DNA from: Bombyx mori
Taxonomy: Eukaryota > Arthropoda > Insecta > Lepidoptera > Bombycidae
Assembly: GCF_030269925.1 (NCBI RefSeq)
Contig: NC_085130.1
Span: 4,414,501-4,478,500 of the forward strand
Direction: 5' to 3'
Length of the DNA: 64,000 nt
A program made the position numbers and the translations under genes. Each line of letters begins with the position of its first letter. Within the stretch, counting starts at the first letter, position 1. The notes beneath the pieces are model-generated. The model saw only the letters and a program-made list of their open reading frames with translations. It had not been told where the DNA came from and did no database searches. Shown here one piece after another: positions 50,814 to 61,168 of this stretch.

Positions 50814-53696
50814 ATGGCGTATATAAGTAGAATAAAGCCCCTATCCGTAACGATAGGATTTTTTAACGCTTACGGTCTCGCAAATCAACGTGATCAGGTT
50901 TCTGACTTTTTGCGTGACCACCAAATTGATATCTTTTTAGTGCAGGAGACCCTACTTAAGCCCGCGCGCCGTGACCCTAAAATCGCGAACTATAACATGG
51001 TCAGGAACGACAGGCTCTCTGCCCGTGGTGGTGGTACCGTCATTTACTATAGAAGAGCCCTGCATTGCGTCCCGCTCGATCCTCCCGCGCTCGCTAATAT
51101 CGAAGCATCAGTGTGCCGAATCTCACTGACGGGACACGCGCCGATCGTTATCGCGTCCGTTTATCTTCCACCGGATAAGATCGTTCTAAGCAGTGATATC
51201 GAGGCGCTGCTCGGTATGGGGAGCTCTGTCATTCTGGCGGGCGACCTAAATTGTAAACACATCAGGTGGAACTCACACACCACAACCCCGAATGGCAGGC
51301 GGCTTGACGCGTTAGTCGATGATCTCGCCTTCGATATCGTCGCTCCGCTAACCCCGACTCACTACCCGCTAAATATCGCACATCGCCCGGATATACTCGA
51401 CATAGCGTTATTAAAAAACGTAACTCTGCGCTTACACTCGATCGAAGTAGTTTCAGAGTTAGATTCAGACCACCGTCCCGTCGTTATGAAGCTCGGTCGC
51501 GCTCCCGATTCCGTTCCCGTCACGAGGACTGTGGTGGATTGGCACACGCTGGGCATCAGCCTGGCTGAATCTGATCCACCATCGCTCCCGTTTAACCCGG
51601 ACTCTATCCCGTCTCCTCAGGATACCGCTGAAGCCATAGACATCTTAACGTCACACATCACCTCGACATTAGATAGGTCATCGAAACAAGTTGTAGCGGA
51701 GGACTTCCTTCACCGCTTCAAATTGTCCGACGATATTAGGGAACTCCTTAGAGCTAAGAACGCCTCGATACGCGCCTACGACAGGTATCCTACCGCGGAA
51801 AATCGTATTCGAATGCGTGCCCTACAACGCGACGTAAAGTCTCGCATCGCCGAAGTCCGAGATGCCAGATGGTCTGATTTCTTAGAAGGACTCGCGCCCT
51901 CCCAAAGGTCTTACTACCGCTTAGCTCGTACTCTCAAATCGGATACGGTAGTAACTATGCCCCCCCTCGTAGGCCCCTCAGGCCGACTCGCGGCGTTCGA
52001 TGATGACGAAAAAGCAGAGCTGCTGGCCGATACATTGCAAACCCAGTGCACGCCCAGCACTCAATCCGTGGACCCTGTTCATGTAGAATTAGTAGACAGT
52101 GAGGTAGAACGCAGAGCCTCCTTGCCACCCTCTGATGCGTTACCACCCGTCACCCCGATGGAAGTTAAAGACTTGATCAAAGACCTACGTCCTCGCAAGG
52201 TTCCCGGTTCCGACGGTATATCCAACCGCGTTATTAAACTTCTACCCGTCCAACTCATCGTGATGTTGGCATCTATTTTCAATGCCGCTATGGCGAACTG
52301 TATCTTTCCCGCGGTGTGGAAAGAAGCGGACGTTATCGGCATACATAAACCCGGTAAACCAAAAAATGATCCGACGAGCTACCGCCCGATTAGCCTCCTC
52401 ATGTCTCTAGGCAAACTGTATGAGCGTCTGCTCTACAAACGCCTCAGAGACTTCGTCTCATCCAAGGGCATTCTTATCGATGAACAATTCGGATTCCGTA
52501 CAAATCACTCATGCGTTCAACAGGTGCACCGCCTCACGGAGCACATTCTTGTGGGGCTTAATCGACCAAAACCGTTATACACGGGAGCTCTCTTCTTCGA
52601 CGTCGCAAAAGCGTTCGACAAAGTCTGGCACAATGGTTTGATTTTCAAACTATTCAACATGGGCGTGCCGGATAGTCTCGTGCTCATCATACGGGACTTC
52701 TTGTCGAACCGCTCTTTTCGATATCGAGTCGAGGGAACCCGCTCCTCCCCACGACCTCTCACAGCTGGAGTCCCGCAAGGCTCTGTCCTCTCACCCCTCC
52801 TATTTAGCTTATTCGTCAACGATATTCCCCGGTCGCCGCCGACCCATTTAGCTTTATTCGCCGACGACAAGACTGTTTACTATTCTAGTAGAAATAAGTC
52901 CCTAATCGCGAAGAAGCTTCAGAGCGCAGCCCTAGCCCTAGGACAGTGGTTCCGAAAATGGCGCATAGACATCAACCCAGCGAAAAGTACTGCGGTGCTA
53001 TTTCAGAGGGGAAGCTCCACACGGATTTCCTCCCGGATTAGGAGGAGGAATCTCACACCCCCGATTACTCTCTTTAGACAACCCATACTCTGGGCCAGGA
53101 AGGTCAAGTACCTGGGCGTTACCCTGGATGCATCGATGACATTCCGCCCGCATATAAAATCAGTCCGTGACCGTGCCGCGTTTATTCTCGGTAGACTCTA
53201 CCCCATGATCTGTAAGCGGAGTAAAATGTCCCTTCGGAACAAGGTGACACTTTACAAAACTTGCATAAGGCCCGTCATGACTTACGCGAGTGTGGTGTTC
53301 GCTCACGCGGCCCGCACACACATAGACACCCTCCAATCCCTACAATCCCGCTTTTGCAGGTTAGCTGTCGGGGCTCCGTGGTTCGTGAGGAACGTTGACC
53401 TACACGACGACCTGGGCCTCGAATCAATTCGGAAATACATGAAGTCAGCGTCGGAACGATACTTCGATAAGGCTATGCGTCATGATAATCGCCTTATCGT
53501 TGCCGCCGCTGACTACTCCCCGAATCCTGATCATGCAGGAGCCAGTCACCGTCGACGCCCTAGACACGTCCTTACGGATCCATCAGATCCAATAACCTTT
53601 GCATTAGATGCCTTCAGCTCTAATACTAGGGGCAGGCTTAGGGACCCCGGTAACCGTACTCGTCGAACTCGACAAAGAGGTCGACGTGCAACCTAA
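50814..53696 (+). CDS. Jockey ORF2, endonuclease and reverse transcriptase (960 aa)
   Basis: ATG at 50814 follows ORF1 as TAA-TCA-ATG. APE-type endonuclease in residues about 10-230: Asn18 in FFNAYG, Glu45 in VQETLL, GDLNCKH with Asp144 and Asn146, and SDHRP with Asp219 and His220, all the expected catalytic positions. RT in about 500-770: KPGKPKNDPTSYRPISLL, FFDVAKAFDKVW with Asp602, AGVPQGSVLSP, LALFADD with Asp684 and Asp685. The C-terminal region includes KVKYLGVTLD and basic ends (RTRRTRQRGRR). No RNase H motif seen. All catalytic residues present, so it is probably a functional protein. Confidence 0.95.
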   Translation: MAYISRIKPLSVTIGFFNAYGLANQRDQVSDFLRDHQIDIFLVQETLLKPARRDPKIANYNMVRNDRLSARGGGTVIYYRRALHCVPLDPPALANIEASVCRISLTGHAPIVIASVYLPPDKIVLSSDIEALLGMGSSVILAGDLNCKHIRWNSHTTTPNGRRLDALVDDLAFDIVAPLTPTHYPLNIAHRPDILDIALLKNVTLRLHSIEVVSELDSDHRPVVMKLGRAPDSVPVTRTVVDWHTLGISLAESDPPSLPFNPDSIPSPQDTAEAIDILTSHITSTLDRSSKQVVAEDFLHRFKLSDDIRELLRAKNASIRAYDRYPTAENRIRMRALQRDVKSRIAEVRDARWSDFLEGLAPSQRSYYRLARTLKSDTVVTMPPLVGPSGRLAAFDDDEKAELLADTLQTQCTPSTQSVDPVHVELVDSEVERRASLPPSDALPPVTPMEVKDLIKDLRPRKVPGSDGISNRVIKLLPVQLIVMLASIFNAAMANCIFPAVWKEADVIGIHKPGKPKNDPTSYRPISLLMSLGKLYERLLYKRLRDFVSSKGILIDEQFGFRTNHSCVQQVHRLTEHILVGLNRPKPLYTGALFFDVAKAFDKVWHNGLIFKLFNMGVPDSLVLIIRDFLSNRSFRYRVEGTRSSPRPLTAGVPQGSVLSPLLFSLFVNDIPRSPPTHLALFADDKTVYYSSRNKSLIAKKLQSAALALGQWFRKWRIDINPAKSTAVLFQRGSSTRISSRIRRRNLTPPITLFRQPILWARKVKYLGVTLDASMTFRPHIKSVRDRAAFILGRLYPMICKRSKMSLRNKVTLYKTCIRPVMTYASVVFAHAARTHIDTLQSLQSRFCRLAVGAPWFVRNVDLHDDLGLESIRKYMKSASERYFDKAMRHDNRLIVAAADYSPNPDHAGASHRRRPRHVLTDPSDPITFALDAFSSNTRGRLRDPGNRTRRTRQRGRRAT

Positions 53697-53921
53697 CCCA
53701 TGCATCAGCCCGCTGAGTTTCTCGCCGGATCTTCTCAGCGGGTCGCGATTCCGATCCGGTAGTAGATTCATTCGCGAAGCAATTGCTCTTGAGTTGTTAG
53801 GTCTCCTTCGGAGGCGCTCGGGCAGTTGTTAGCAAATCCCACCCCTCTTGGCTGAGCCTTTGCTCGCCCACCTGTCCTGGTGAAACTGGAAAGGCCTTCG
53901 GGCCACCAGTAAACTTTCAAT

Positions 53922-53924
<3 letters not shown>
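53697..53924 (+). other. Jockey 3' UTR
   Basis: Carries CTCGCCGGATCTTCTCAGCG and GATCCGGTAGTAGATTC, shared in diverged form with the other LINE-J tails in the window, and ends CAATCAT before the A tail. Confidence 0.9.

Positions 53925-54009
<85 letters not shown>
53925..54009 (+). repeat. Pure A tail, 85 nt
   Basis: 85 consecutive A as printed. Length may vary between individuals or be imprecise in the assembly. Confidence 0.9.
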
Positions 54010-54011
<2 letters not shown>

Positions 54012-54020
54012 TTTAACAGG
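54007..54020 (+). repeat. Target-site duplication, 3' copy
   Basis: AAAGGTTTAACAGG, equal to 48761-48774; the first three A overlap the A tail. Confidence 0.93.
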
Positions 54021-54281
54021 TGATATTTTTAATATTAATCATCTTTGCAACTTTTATTTTTTATTTTTACCAGTTACATAATTTGTTTTTTAAAGTAAGA
54101 TAAAATGATGTATTAAGTTAGTTAATAGTACCTACTCAAAACATAGGTAAACTAAAAAAAAACTAAACTACGCTCTTTTCACAGTATTTATGAGAAAAAA
54201 AATGGTGATACCAAATGATTCCGCATATTAACTCAATTTGGAATATTTTTGGATATTGTACACTTTTAATGCGAAAAGACG

Positions 54282-55369
54282 AAATGTTCAAAACGAGTGC
54301 AGTGATTTAAATAAAGACACAGTTTTTTAATTGTAATAAGACTGTGGTAATTCACAACATTAAGAAGCAACATTTCAAATCTGGTCGCTGTTGTATGACG
54401 CTTCTTCTGTGAGTAGGTAAAGTCTTTCCATCCAAAACGCTATCTGTAAAATATATACCTGTAGCATTTTTCGTGGGAATTTAACTGAAAATTTGCCCAA
54501 ATAATCAGCGACTTTGTATCCAAGCACAACTTTTGAATCAATCAAATCCAGTTTTAGCCTTAAACCATTTGTCGTTCTGTAAATCTGCACCATTTCCAAT
54601 CGTAAATTAACCGTTGGGTGGATCGTAAATTCACTCGTAAAATACGAACGTCCCCGACCATGGCCCGCTTCGGTAACGTGATTGGTCGGATACCTGATCG
54701 ACTTTTAAATTTTTAAATTCGATTCCCGAATTTAGTGTTTAGTACAAATGATTGAATGGGGACAAAGCTCAGGGTGTTTTTAACGGATTTTATTGATTTT
54801 TTAGAGGTCAAGGGTTATTCAGATTGCATGGCCAATTTTAACGGGATTCGTATATTTTTATATGATTATGATGATATTTAGATATGATGAAGGAGGATAA
54901 GATGATTCGTTGGTCACACAGCACGGAGAACTGAAAATAAATGTTTAGATAATTAATAGATACGTTTATTTTCACCGTAGCAAACAAATTGACAGAAAAT
55001 CATGAAATAATGAATGATCTAACGAATAAATTAATATTGCTTGGCCGAGAAACGAGGTAAGATCATTATAGCGATGCACGTGACATCGTAATGACCGTTT
55101 GGATCGGTGCTTCGACACAGTATGATCTATTTTTACCGTCAAGCCATACTTCAAGCGTCAAACGTCAAACTGCCGAAAACTAGTGTTGCCATCGCTGTAT
55201 CGACCCAATTACTAGACGTTTCGGACTAAACTCGATTGATGACATTTGGTGAGATTACGACAGATATAATAATATACCTACAATGCACACTAGCAACGTG
55301 TAACTATTTTAAAATATTTTAATAATATGGCACAATATTAGCGAAAGTCTGAAAGTGACACCTATGATA
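54282..55369. other. Unannotated, 1.1 kb
   Basis: No gene or named repeat recognised. Confidence 0.5.
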
Positions 55370-55625
55370 GAGAAGTTGAGAAGTGCGCGTTTGAGATGGT
55401 ATGGACATGTAATGAGACGAAATGAAAATGAGGTCGGTAAGAGAGTGTTAAGTATGAACGTGGAAGGATATAGACGAAGAGGTAGACCTAAGAAGAAATG
55501 GATGGATTGCGTGAAAGATGAGAGTGAGTGAAGAAACGGTATATGATAGAGGAGTATGGAAGGAGAAGACATGTTGCGCCGACCCCAGGTGACTGGGAGA
55601 AAGGCAGGAGAATGATGAATGATGA
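55370..55625 (+). mobile_element. Non-LTR RT C-terminus relic
   Basis: Plus strand reads EKLRSARLRWYGHVMRRNEN, then GKRVLSMNVEG and RRRGRPKKKWMDCVKDE before decaying: the end of an RTE-like RT ORF. Confidence 0.75.
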
Positions 55626-55654
55626 CTGTGGTACAATATTATGTTTATTTTGAG

Positions 55655-55790
55655 ATCGTCTTGGCCTAATAGTTAAGATGGTCGATATTATTATATTTGT
55701 TTCGAATGACGTAACTATATCGATGTTCAAATTCTGAAGGCGGGTACCAATTTTTCGAATTAAATACATAATCAACTCATATCCGCGAAT
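55655..55790 (+). mobile_element. Bm1 head relic
   Basis: GTCTTGGCCTAATAGTTAAG (A-box-like), TGTTCAAATTCTGAAGGCGG (B-box-like) and GTACCAATTTTTCGAATTAA. Body missing. Confidence 0.6.
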
Positions 55791-55877
55791 AGCTTCCATG
55801 TCTCCTTCGATGACTGGATGGATGACCGCAATGGTCTTTATTCAGCTAACCGGAGCATTCTCCTTCACAACTTTTAT

Positions 55878-56126
55878 TTATTTATTTTTTATTGCTTAGA
55901 TGCGTGTACGAGCTCACAGCCCACCTGGTTTTAAGTGGTTACTGATGCCCTTAGACAGTTGCAGCGTAAATGCGCCACCCACCTTAAGATATAAGATCTA
56001 AGGTCTCAAGCATAGTTACAACGGCTACCCCACCCTTCAAACCGAAACGCATAACTGCTTCACGGCAGAAGTAGGCAGGGTGGTGGTACCTACCCGTGCG
56101 GACTCACAAGAGGTCCTACCATCAGT
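55878..56126 (-). mobile_element. Bm1 SINE, headless
   Basis: Minus-strand tail and body to the complement of the GGTAGGACC block. Confidence 0.9.
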
Positions 56127-56569
56127 GAAAAACTATCGATAAGATCCTGCAACTAATATACCAAATAGCCTTTCACAACTCGATATGCAATGAAAATATG
56201 TTTTGTTTTCTACCTCTAAGCGGACAGAGGGTGCACGCGCAATCACGTATTCGTAATTTTCCACACAAAACAAAGAACGGCTATATTTTTTGCCACGTTA
56301 CAAACAAAAGCTTATCACCTAAATTATTTCAACGCAAAGCGCGGAACTTCAGCCATATTACCGACTTTCAAAGATTAGAGCATATTTACCTTCTGTCCGA
56401 GTGTTAAGATGTAGCGATTTAATCAGATTAAAATTATGCATTTTAGAAGTATAGTTTACGTTATACATAATATTATGTCAATACAATATTTTTATCGTCT
56501 ATTAATATTTAAAAAACGATTAAGTGTTTAAAATATTGGTAATTGAAATATAAATATATGTATATGCTA
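56127..56569. other. Unannotated
   Basis: No gene or element recognised. Confidence 0.5.
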
Positions 56570-56710
56570 CTAGCAGACCCGGCCACACGTTGCTGTGGCT
56601 AAGGTTTTTGTTTCTAAATAGCACGTGGACGGCTATGCTAATAGCAAAACCAAGTAAGAACAATTGGATTTCATTGTATTGCGCATACTAAGAAATAAAT
56701 TTATACTGTA
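56570..56710 (-). mobile_element. Helitron 3' end, minus strand
   Basis: A|CTAGCAGACCCGGCCACACG is the complement of a Helitron 3' end. The other end is not visible; the right boundary is nominal. Confidence 0.55.
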
Positions 56711-56944
56711 GCCTCAGCAGCACGTGATGTTTATGCCACTAAATTGTAGCTTATGTGAAATGTTGGTAATTTTAACACAGCGCCATCTATGAGACAATGA
56801 TGAAGGTAAAATAAAATAAAAAAAAAACAGTGTTACAATTACAAATACAAAATTCAAATTTAAATTGTCGCTTAGCATAGTGAATCTCGTTTGTGCGCAC
56901 ATCTTAATTGCGATATCGTATGATACGATACGATACGATGCGTA

Positions 56945-56965
56945 TCTCTCTCTCTCTCTCTCTCC
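56945..56965. repeat. (CT)n microsatellite
   Basis: About ten CT units after a GATACGATACGATACGAT run. Confidence 0.95.
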
Positions 56966-56997
56966 TAGTATGTATAGATATATACATATATTTTTCA

Positions 56998-57239
56998 CTG
57001 GTGGTAGGACCTCTTGGGAGTCCCCAAGGGTAGGTACCACCACCCCGCCTATTTCCGCCGTGAAGCAGTAATGCGTTTCGGTTCGAAGAGTGGGGTAGCC
57101 GTTGTAACTATACTGAGACCTTAGAACTTATATCTCAAGGTGGGTGGCGCATTTACGTTGTAGATGTCTATTGGCTCCAGTAACCACTTAACATCAGGTG
57201 GGCTGTAAGCTCGTCCATCCATCGAAGCAATAAAAAAAA
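56998..57239 (+). mobile_element. Bm1 SINE, headless
   Basis: Plus-strand body and tail. It shares GGGAGTCC and GGTTCGAAG variants with the copy at 57838, so the two may be the same subfamily. Confidence 0.9.
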
Positions 57240-57837
57240 TAAAAAAATTATTAATACTCATATTATTCATTTTCTAAGCTCTTCTGATTAAACCATCTGA
57301 TTACAAATCCGATTACGAACTAATGAACACGACCACCCTGCCAAGAGCGCAAACGACTAGAAGAATAAAAAGCTCTTCTATTTCTGAAGTTTTATCGTAA
57401 CCAGCCAAACAAAGAGGTCCGAGTTTAAAATCGCTCTAAATTTCCATCTTAAGCCATAACCAAAATAATAATGATACAGTAGGCGCAAAACACGCTAGCG
57501 TCCTCTTAGTCAACGCCGGAATTACATTACCTACAAGGAAAGTCACTCAGTTATATTCCTGTGCTTGTTCGCTTCAAGCAATTAAGTATTTAATTGCAAG
57601 TTATGACCGAAATTCTTGAAGGTGCACTAATGAAAATATAAAATAAAAATTGTTTATTTTTTTCGAATTACTTTGAAGTATACAAGTGGAATATGCGTAT
57701 CAGAAGGCTAAAGATGTGATGCCGAACTCGGCAACAAGCAGCAGTGCTATTACCGCAGTGTTGACACTAAGGTGCTGCCCAGCAGTGACGCGTCTGCCGT
57801 TGCAGCAACAGTAACTAAGTGAACGACAGACCATGTC
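57240..57837. other. Unannotated with a short LINE-tail relic
   Basis: 57325-57370 resembles the end of the RT relic at 33120-33345 (ACGACCACCCTGCCAAGAGC). Otherwise nothing recognised. Confidence 0.45.
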
Positions 57838-58080
57838 GCGGCGGTAGGACCTCTTGGGAGTCCGCACGGGTAGGTACCACCACCCCGCCTATTTCTGCCG
57901 TCAAGCAGCAATGCGTTTCGGTTCGAAGGGTGGGGTAGCCGTTGTAACTATACTGAGACTTGAGAAGTTATATCTCAAGGTGGGTGGCGCATTTACGTTG
58001 TAGATGTCTATGGGCTCCAGTGACCACTTAACACCAGGGGGGCTGTGAGCTCGTCCACCCATCTAAGCAATAAATAAAAA
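57838..58080 (+). mobile_element. Bm1 SINE, headless
   Basis: Plus-strand body and tail, well conserved. Confidence 0.9.
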
Positions 58081-58120
58081 AAGAAAAGAAAGGATTGTGT
58101 GGTTTTGTGAAACCACGGTA

Positions 58121-58375
58121 AAAGTGAAACTTTTTTTCACATTATAGACATTAAACACTGACAAAAACAAACAAAATAGCGTGGAGCACTGGCATAAATG
58201 AGTAATAGTCTACACAACAACACGGTCAGCTGCTGCAAACTATAGGCGCCGCCATATTGGCCTTGGCTGCACTGACGAGCGCCTTTCACTTTATCCCTAA
58301 TCCGCGGCCGACCGTCACGCGACATCCAACACACAGACGAAAAAGTTTGATACGATGTAATAAAAGTTTCACTTT
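58121..58375. mobile_element. Possible small TIR element, 255 bp
   Basis: AAAGTGAAACTTTTT at the left and its complement at the right form an imperfect TIR of about 20 bp. No convincing target duplication. The interior is GC-richer and non-coding. Confidence 0.4.
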
Positions 58376-58814
58376 GAAATAAAATAAATAAATAAACGAC
58401 ACTAATTTTCTATGAAGCAGCCCTTTCACAGATGAAAGTGGCTTAACCAGAAACACAAAGTTTGTCTCTGTCACTATTGATGGTCGTAGCCTAATAGAGG
58501 GATTACGTGCGCTGCCAATTTGATATCACGGACGAGATATGCTTCGTATCATGCTACATGCGCCCTGGAAACGGGCCAGATGACCTCATTAAAAAACATG
58601 TTGTCCAAAACAAGAAGCCAGCAAGCTCATCACGATCACCGTTTTCGTTGATAATACTCACCGATGCACTGGATTAGGCGTTAACGAAGATTGGATCAAT
58701 TGTTCCAGGGGAATGAGGAAGATTGCGACAACTGTCCCATTGTCCTATATATTCGATGCTGTGGGACCTCGATGTTGAGAGTATCAGTAGGTTTGTTCGT
58801 ATTAAGCTTTTGTA
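58376..58814. other. Unannotated
   Basis: No gene or element recognised. Confidence 0.45.
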
Positions 58815-59179
58815 CCTTCCACCAGAGGCGGATTATCCGTAAGGCAAACTAGGCACGTGCGTGTAGTTACAAGGGACGCGCAAGCTAAGATTTTTAAATA
58901 AATAAAGAAAATAACATATTGACGATTAAGAACTAAATGCTGATCTATAATCTAAATCTTCTGTCGTCCCTCTTAATTCCTTCACAGTTATAACGTCATA
59001 TTTCATTCGCGCATTAGCGTAATTACAAGGGTCCTGGTCTACTAAAGTCTAGGGTTTGATGACACAACGTCATCGTAATTGCAAAAACAACTAGTTAAAA
59101 TGTATAGTATTATGATGGCCGGTACAGGGGCGCCGATAAAGTGATTGCCTAGGACGCTTAATCCGCCACTGCTTTCCAC
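58815..59179. repeat. 8-bp target-site duplication pair
   Basis: CCTTCCAC at 58815-58822 and CTTTCCAC at 59172-59179 (7 of 8), directly outside the CAG...CTG ends of the enclosed element. Confidence 0.8.
58823..59171. mobile_element. hAT-like non-autonomous element, 349 bp
   Basis: Starts CAGAGGCGGATTAT and ends AATCCGCCACTG. The inverted match continues imperfectly into the GGCAAACTAGGCA region. CAGNG ends plus an 8-bp duplication fit hAT. No transposase. Confidence 0.8.
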
Positions 59180-59261
59180 TGTATAAAAAGTTTCACCACA
59201 ATCAATCTTTTGAAATCAATCATAATGGCAATACGATACCATTTTGATCTCTCGCATTTCT

Positions 59262-59681
59262 CACGGATCTTTTGGAGCCTCTGGGTCTGTGGAGGGATTT
59301 CCTTATGTATTTTGTACCGTATGTTCCATGGGAAGTGCTCTGAGGAATTATTCGAGATGATACCATCATCTCGTTTTTACCATTGCACCGCTCGCCACCA
59401 GAGTAGAGTTCATTCGTACTACCTTTAGCCACTGCGGTCATCCACAGTGCATTTCCGGAGGTCTTTTTTGTTTCGTGCTATCCGGCTATGGAATGAGCTC
59501 CCCTCCACGGTATTTCCCGAGCGCTATGACATGTCCTTCTTCAAACGAGGCTTCTGGAGAGTATTAAGCGGTAGGCAGCGGCTTGGCTCTGCCCTGGCAT
59601 TGCTGAAGTCCATGGGCGACGGTAACCACTCACCATCAGGTAGGCCGTATGCTCGTATGCCTACAACGACAAAAAAAAAAT
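59262..59681 (+). mobile_element. LINE-A 3' end, about 420 bp
   Basis: TGGAGCCTCTGGGTCTGTGG through the C-terminal coding part and full tail (AGGTAGGCCGTATGCTCG) to an A run. Contains one in-frame stop (TAG, near 59426), so it is not intact. Confidence 0.88.
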
Positions 59682-59954
59682 CTTTTGAAAGAGTTACTAT
59701 ACTCTTCAGGCGTATGCGGCGTCATCTATCTAAATATCCTCACTAAACTTCGGAATCGACAACCCTATTTTAAATATTAATTATTGTGTTACTGTTGAGG
59801 CATCTTCAAAAGTCATACAATTGGATTCCGTGCTGTTTTAAGGCTACGACAAGTTTACCAATGCAAAGATGATTGCACTGTTTGTTACATTTCATAATGA
59901 GCAGCCGCTTCTAAATATGAATTCATTGTCTATCATTCTCACGCTTACTCTCAG

Positions 59955-60409
59955 ACATGCTTGAAGTCGTCGTGGCCTAACGGATAAGACGTTCGATGCA
60001 TTCGTGTTGAGCGATGCACCGATGTTCGAATCTCAGGCGGGTACCAATTTTTCTAATGAAATACGTACTCAAAAAATGTTCACGATTGACTTCCACGGTG
60101 AAGGAATAACATCGTGTAATAAAAATGAAACCCGCAAAATTATAATTTGCGTAATTACTGGTGGTAGGACCTCTTGTGAGTCCGCGCGGGTGGGTACCAC
60201 CGCCCTGCCTATTTCTGCCGTGAAGCAGTAATGCGTTTCGGTTTGAAGGGTGGGGCAGGCGTTGTAACTATACTGAGACCTTAGAACTTATATCTCAAGG
60301 TGGGTGGCGCATTTACGTTGTGGTCGTCTATGGGCTCCAGTAACCACTTAACACTAGGTGGGCTGTGAGCTCGTCCACCCATGTAAGCAATAAAAAAAAA
60401 AACATGCTT
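59955..60409. repeat. Target-site duplication pair ACATGCTT
   Basis: ACATGCTT at 59955-59962 and 60402-60409, just outside the Bm1 copy. Confidence 0.8.
59963..60401 (+). mobile_element. Full-length Bm1 SINE
   Basis: The best-preserved copy: tRNA-like head with A box (GTGGCCTAACGG) and B box (TGTTCGAATCTC) for RNA polymerase III, CGTACTCAAAAAATGTTCAC block, body, and AAGCAATAAAAAAAA tail, with an 8-bp target duplication. It could be transcribed. Confidence 0.93.
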
Positions 60410-60691
60410 TCGCAGTCTGTCATAACTAAGAAGTCACAGTAGTTTACAAATAACAATATATATTGGTTCTTATAGCACCGAAGTTACTTAGCTGACTTTC
60501 AATTTGAGATCTTTCAGCCAGCGTGCTGCAGTAATCGTCCTCCCCGCAAGGAAATTAATGTTTGTACTGTGAAATTAAAAATGTCGGCGTCGGCGTGTGC
60601 ATGTTGCAGGTATTTGTAAAATATTGGAATGTTTGATAACAACTCCTAGTCTTGTTATTTTAAGATGGCGGTGGCTTTATAATTTTATGAC

Positions 60692-60760
60692 TATAGACGG
60701 TAAACACTTAACGCTAGGTGGGTTGTAAGTTCTTCCGTCAATATATGCCATTGAAATAGA
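60692..60760 (+). mobile_element. Bm1 3' fragment, decayed
   Basis: GTAAACACTTAACGCTAGGTGGGTTGTAAG resembles the Bm1 3' tail. Short and diverged. Confidence 0.5.
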
Positions 60761-60880
60761 TAAATGTATTTTCTATTTCTGTTAAGCATTGACTGTTTTT
60801 CGTATAGTTAACTTTAATGTATTTCCTTTGTATTTATTTTAGATCTGTTTCAAGCGAGAAAGAATTAACGCTTTGTTTTA

Positions 60881-61168
60881 TCTCTATATATAAAAATCAA
60901 TTGCTGTTCATTAGTCTCGCTAAAACTCGAGAATGGCTGGACCGATTTGGTTAATTTTGGCCTTGAATTATTTTTGGAAGTTGAGAAGGCTTAAAAGGTA
61001 GATAAATATGAAAATGTTCGGAATTAAATAAAAATAACAATTTTGTTTTTCCTTTGATGTGTCCCCCGTCGGACGGATTCCTTTTCTTTGTTTTAAGTTT
61101 ATTTTATACAAAAGTTTAGGTCTTTTATTTATCTATTGAGGCACTACAAAGTCTGCCGGGTCAGCTAG
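60881..61168 (+). mobile_element. Non-autonomous Helitron, 288 bp
   Basis: A|TCTCTATATATAAAAATC start and GCCGGGTCAGCTAG|T end. Same family as 42871-43112 but with about 45 bp more near the 3' side. Confidence 0.85.

Larger units (their letters stand above)
48775..54009 (+). mobile_element. Full-length intact Jockey-type retrotransposon (LINE-J)
   Basis: 5.2 kb element with 5' UTR, ORF1 (gag-like), ORF2 (endonuclease + RT), 3' UTR and 85 A, flanked by an 11-14 bp perfect target duplication. Both frames are free of stops. It moves by target-primed reverse transcription: ORF2 nicks the host DNA and copies the element RNA at the nick. An intact copy with perfect duplication and a long pure A tail points to recent insertion. 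Confidence 0.95.
48700..54281. mobile_element. TIR element (about 345 bp) split by Jockey
   Basis: Left end 48700-48726 (CGTCTTCTCGCATTAAAACT...) and right end 54255-54281 are inverted repeats of 27 bp with three mismatches. Removing the Jockey and one target copy leaves a roughly 345-bp element. A homologous copy lacking one end is at 41384-41640. No coding capacity. Confidence 0.75.

Noticed and set aside
59963..60050. tRNA-like sequence with A and B boxes
   Set aside because: It is the head of a Bm1 SINE; it continues into the SINE body and lacks a complete tRNA cloverleaf, so it is not called as a tRNA gene.
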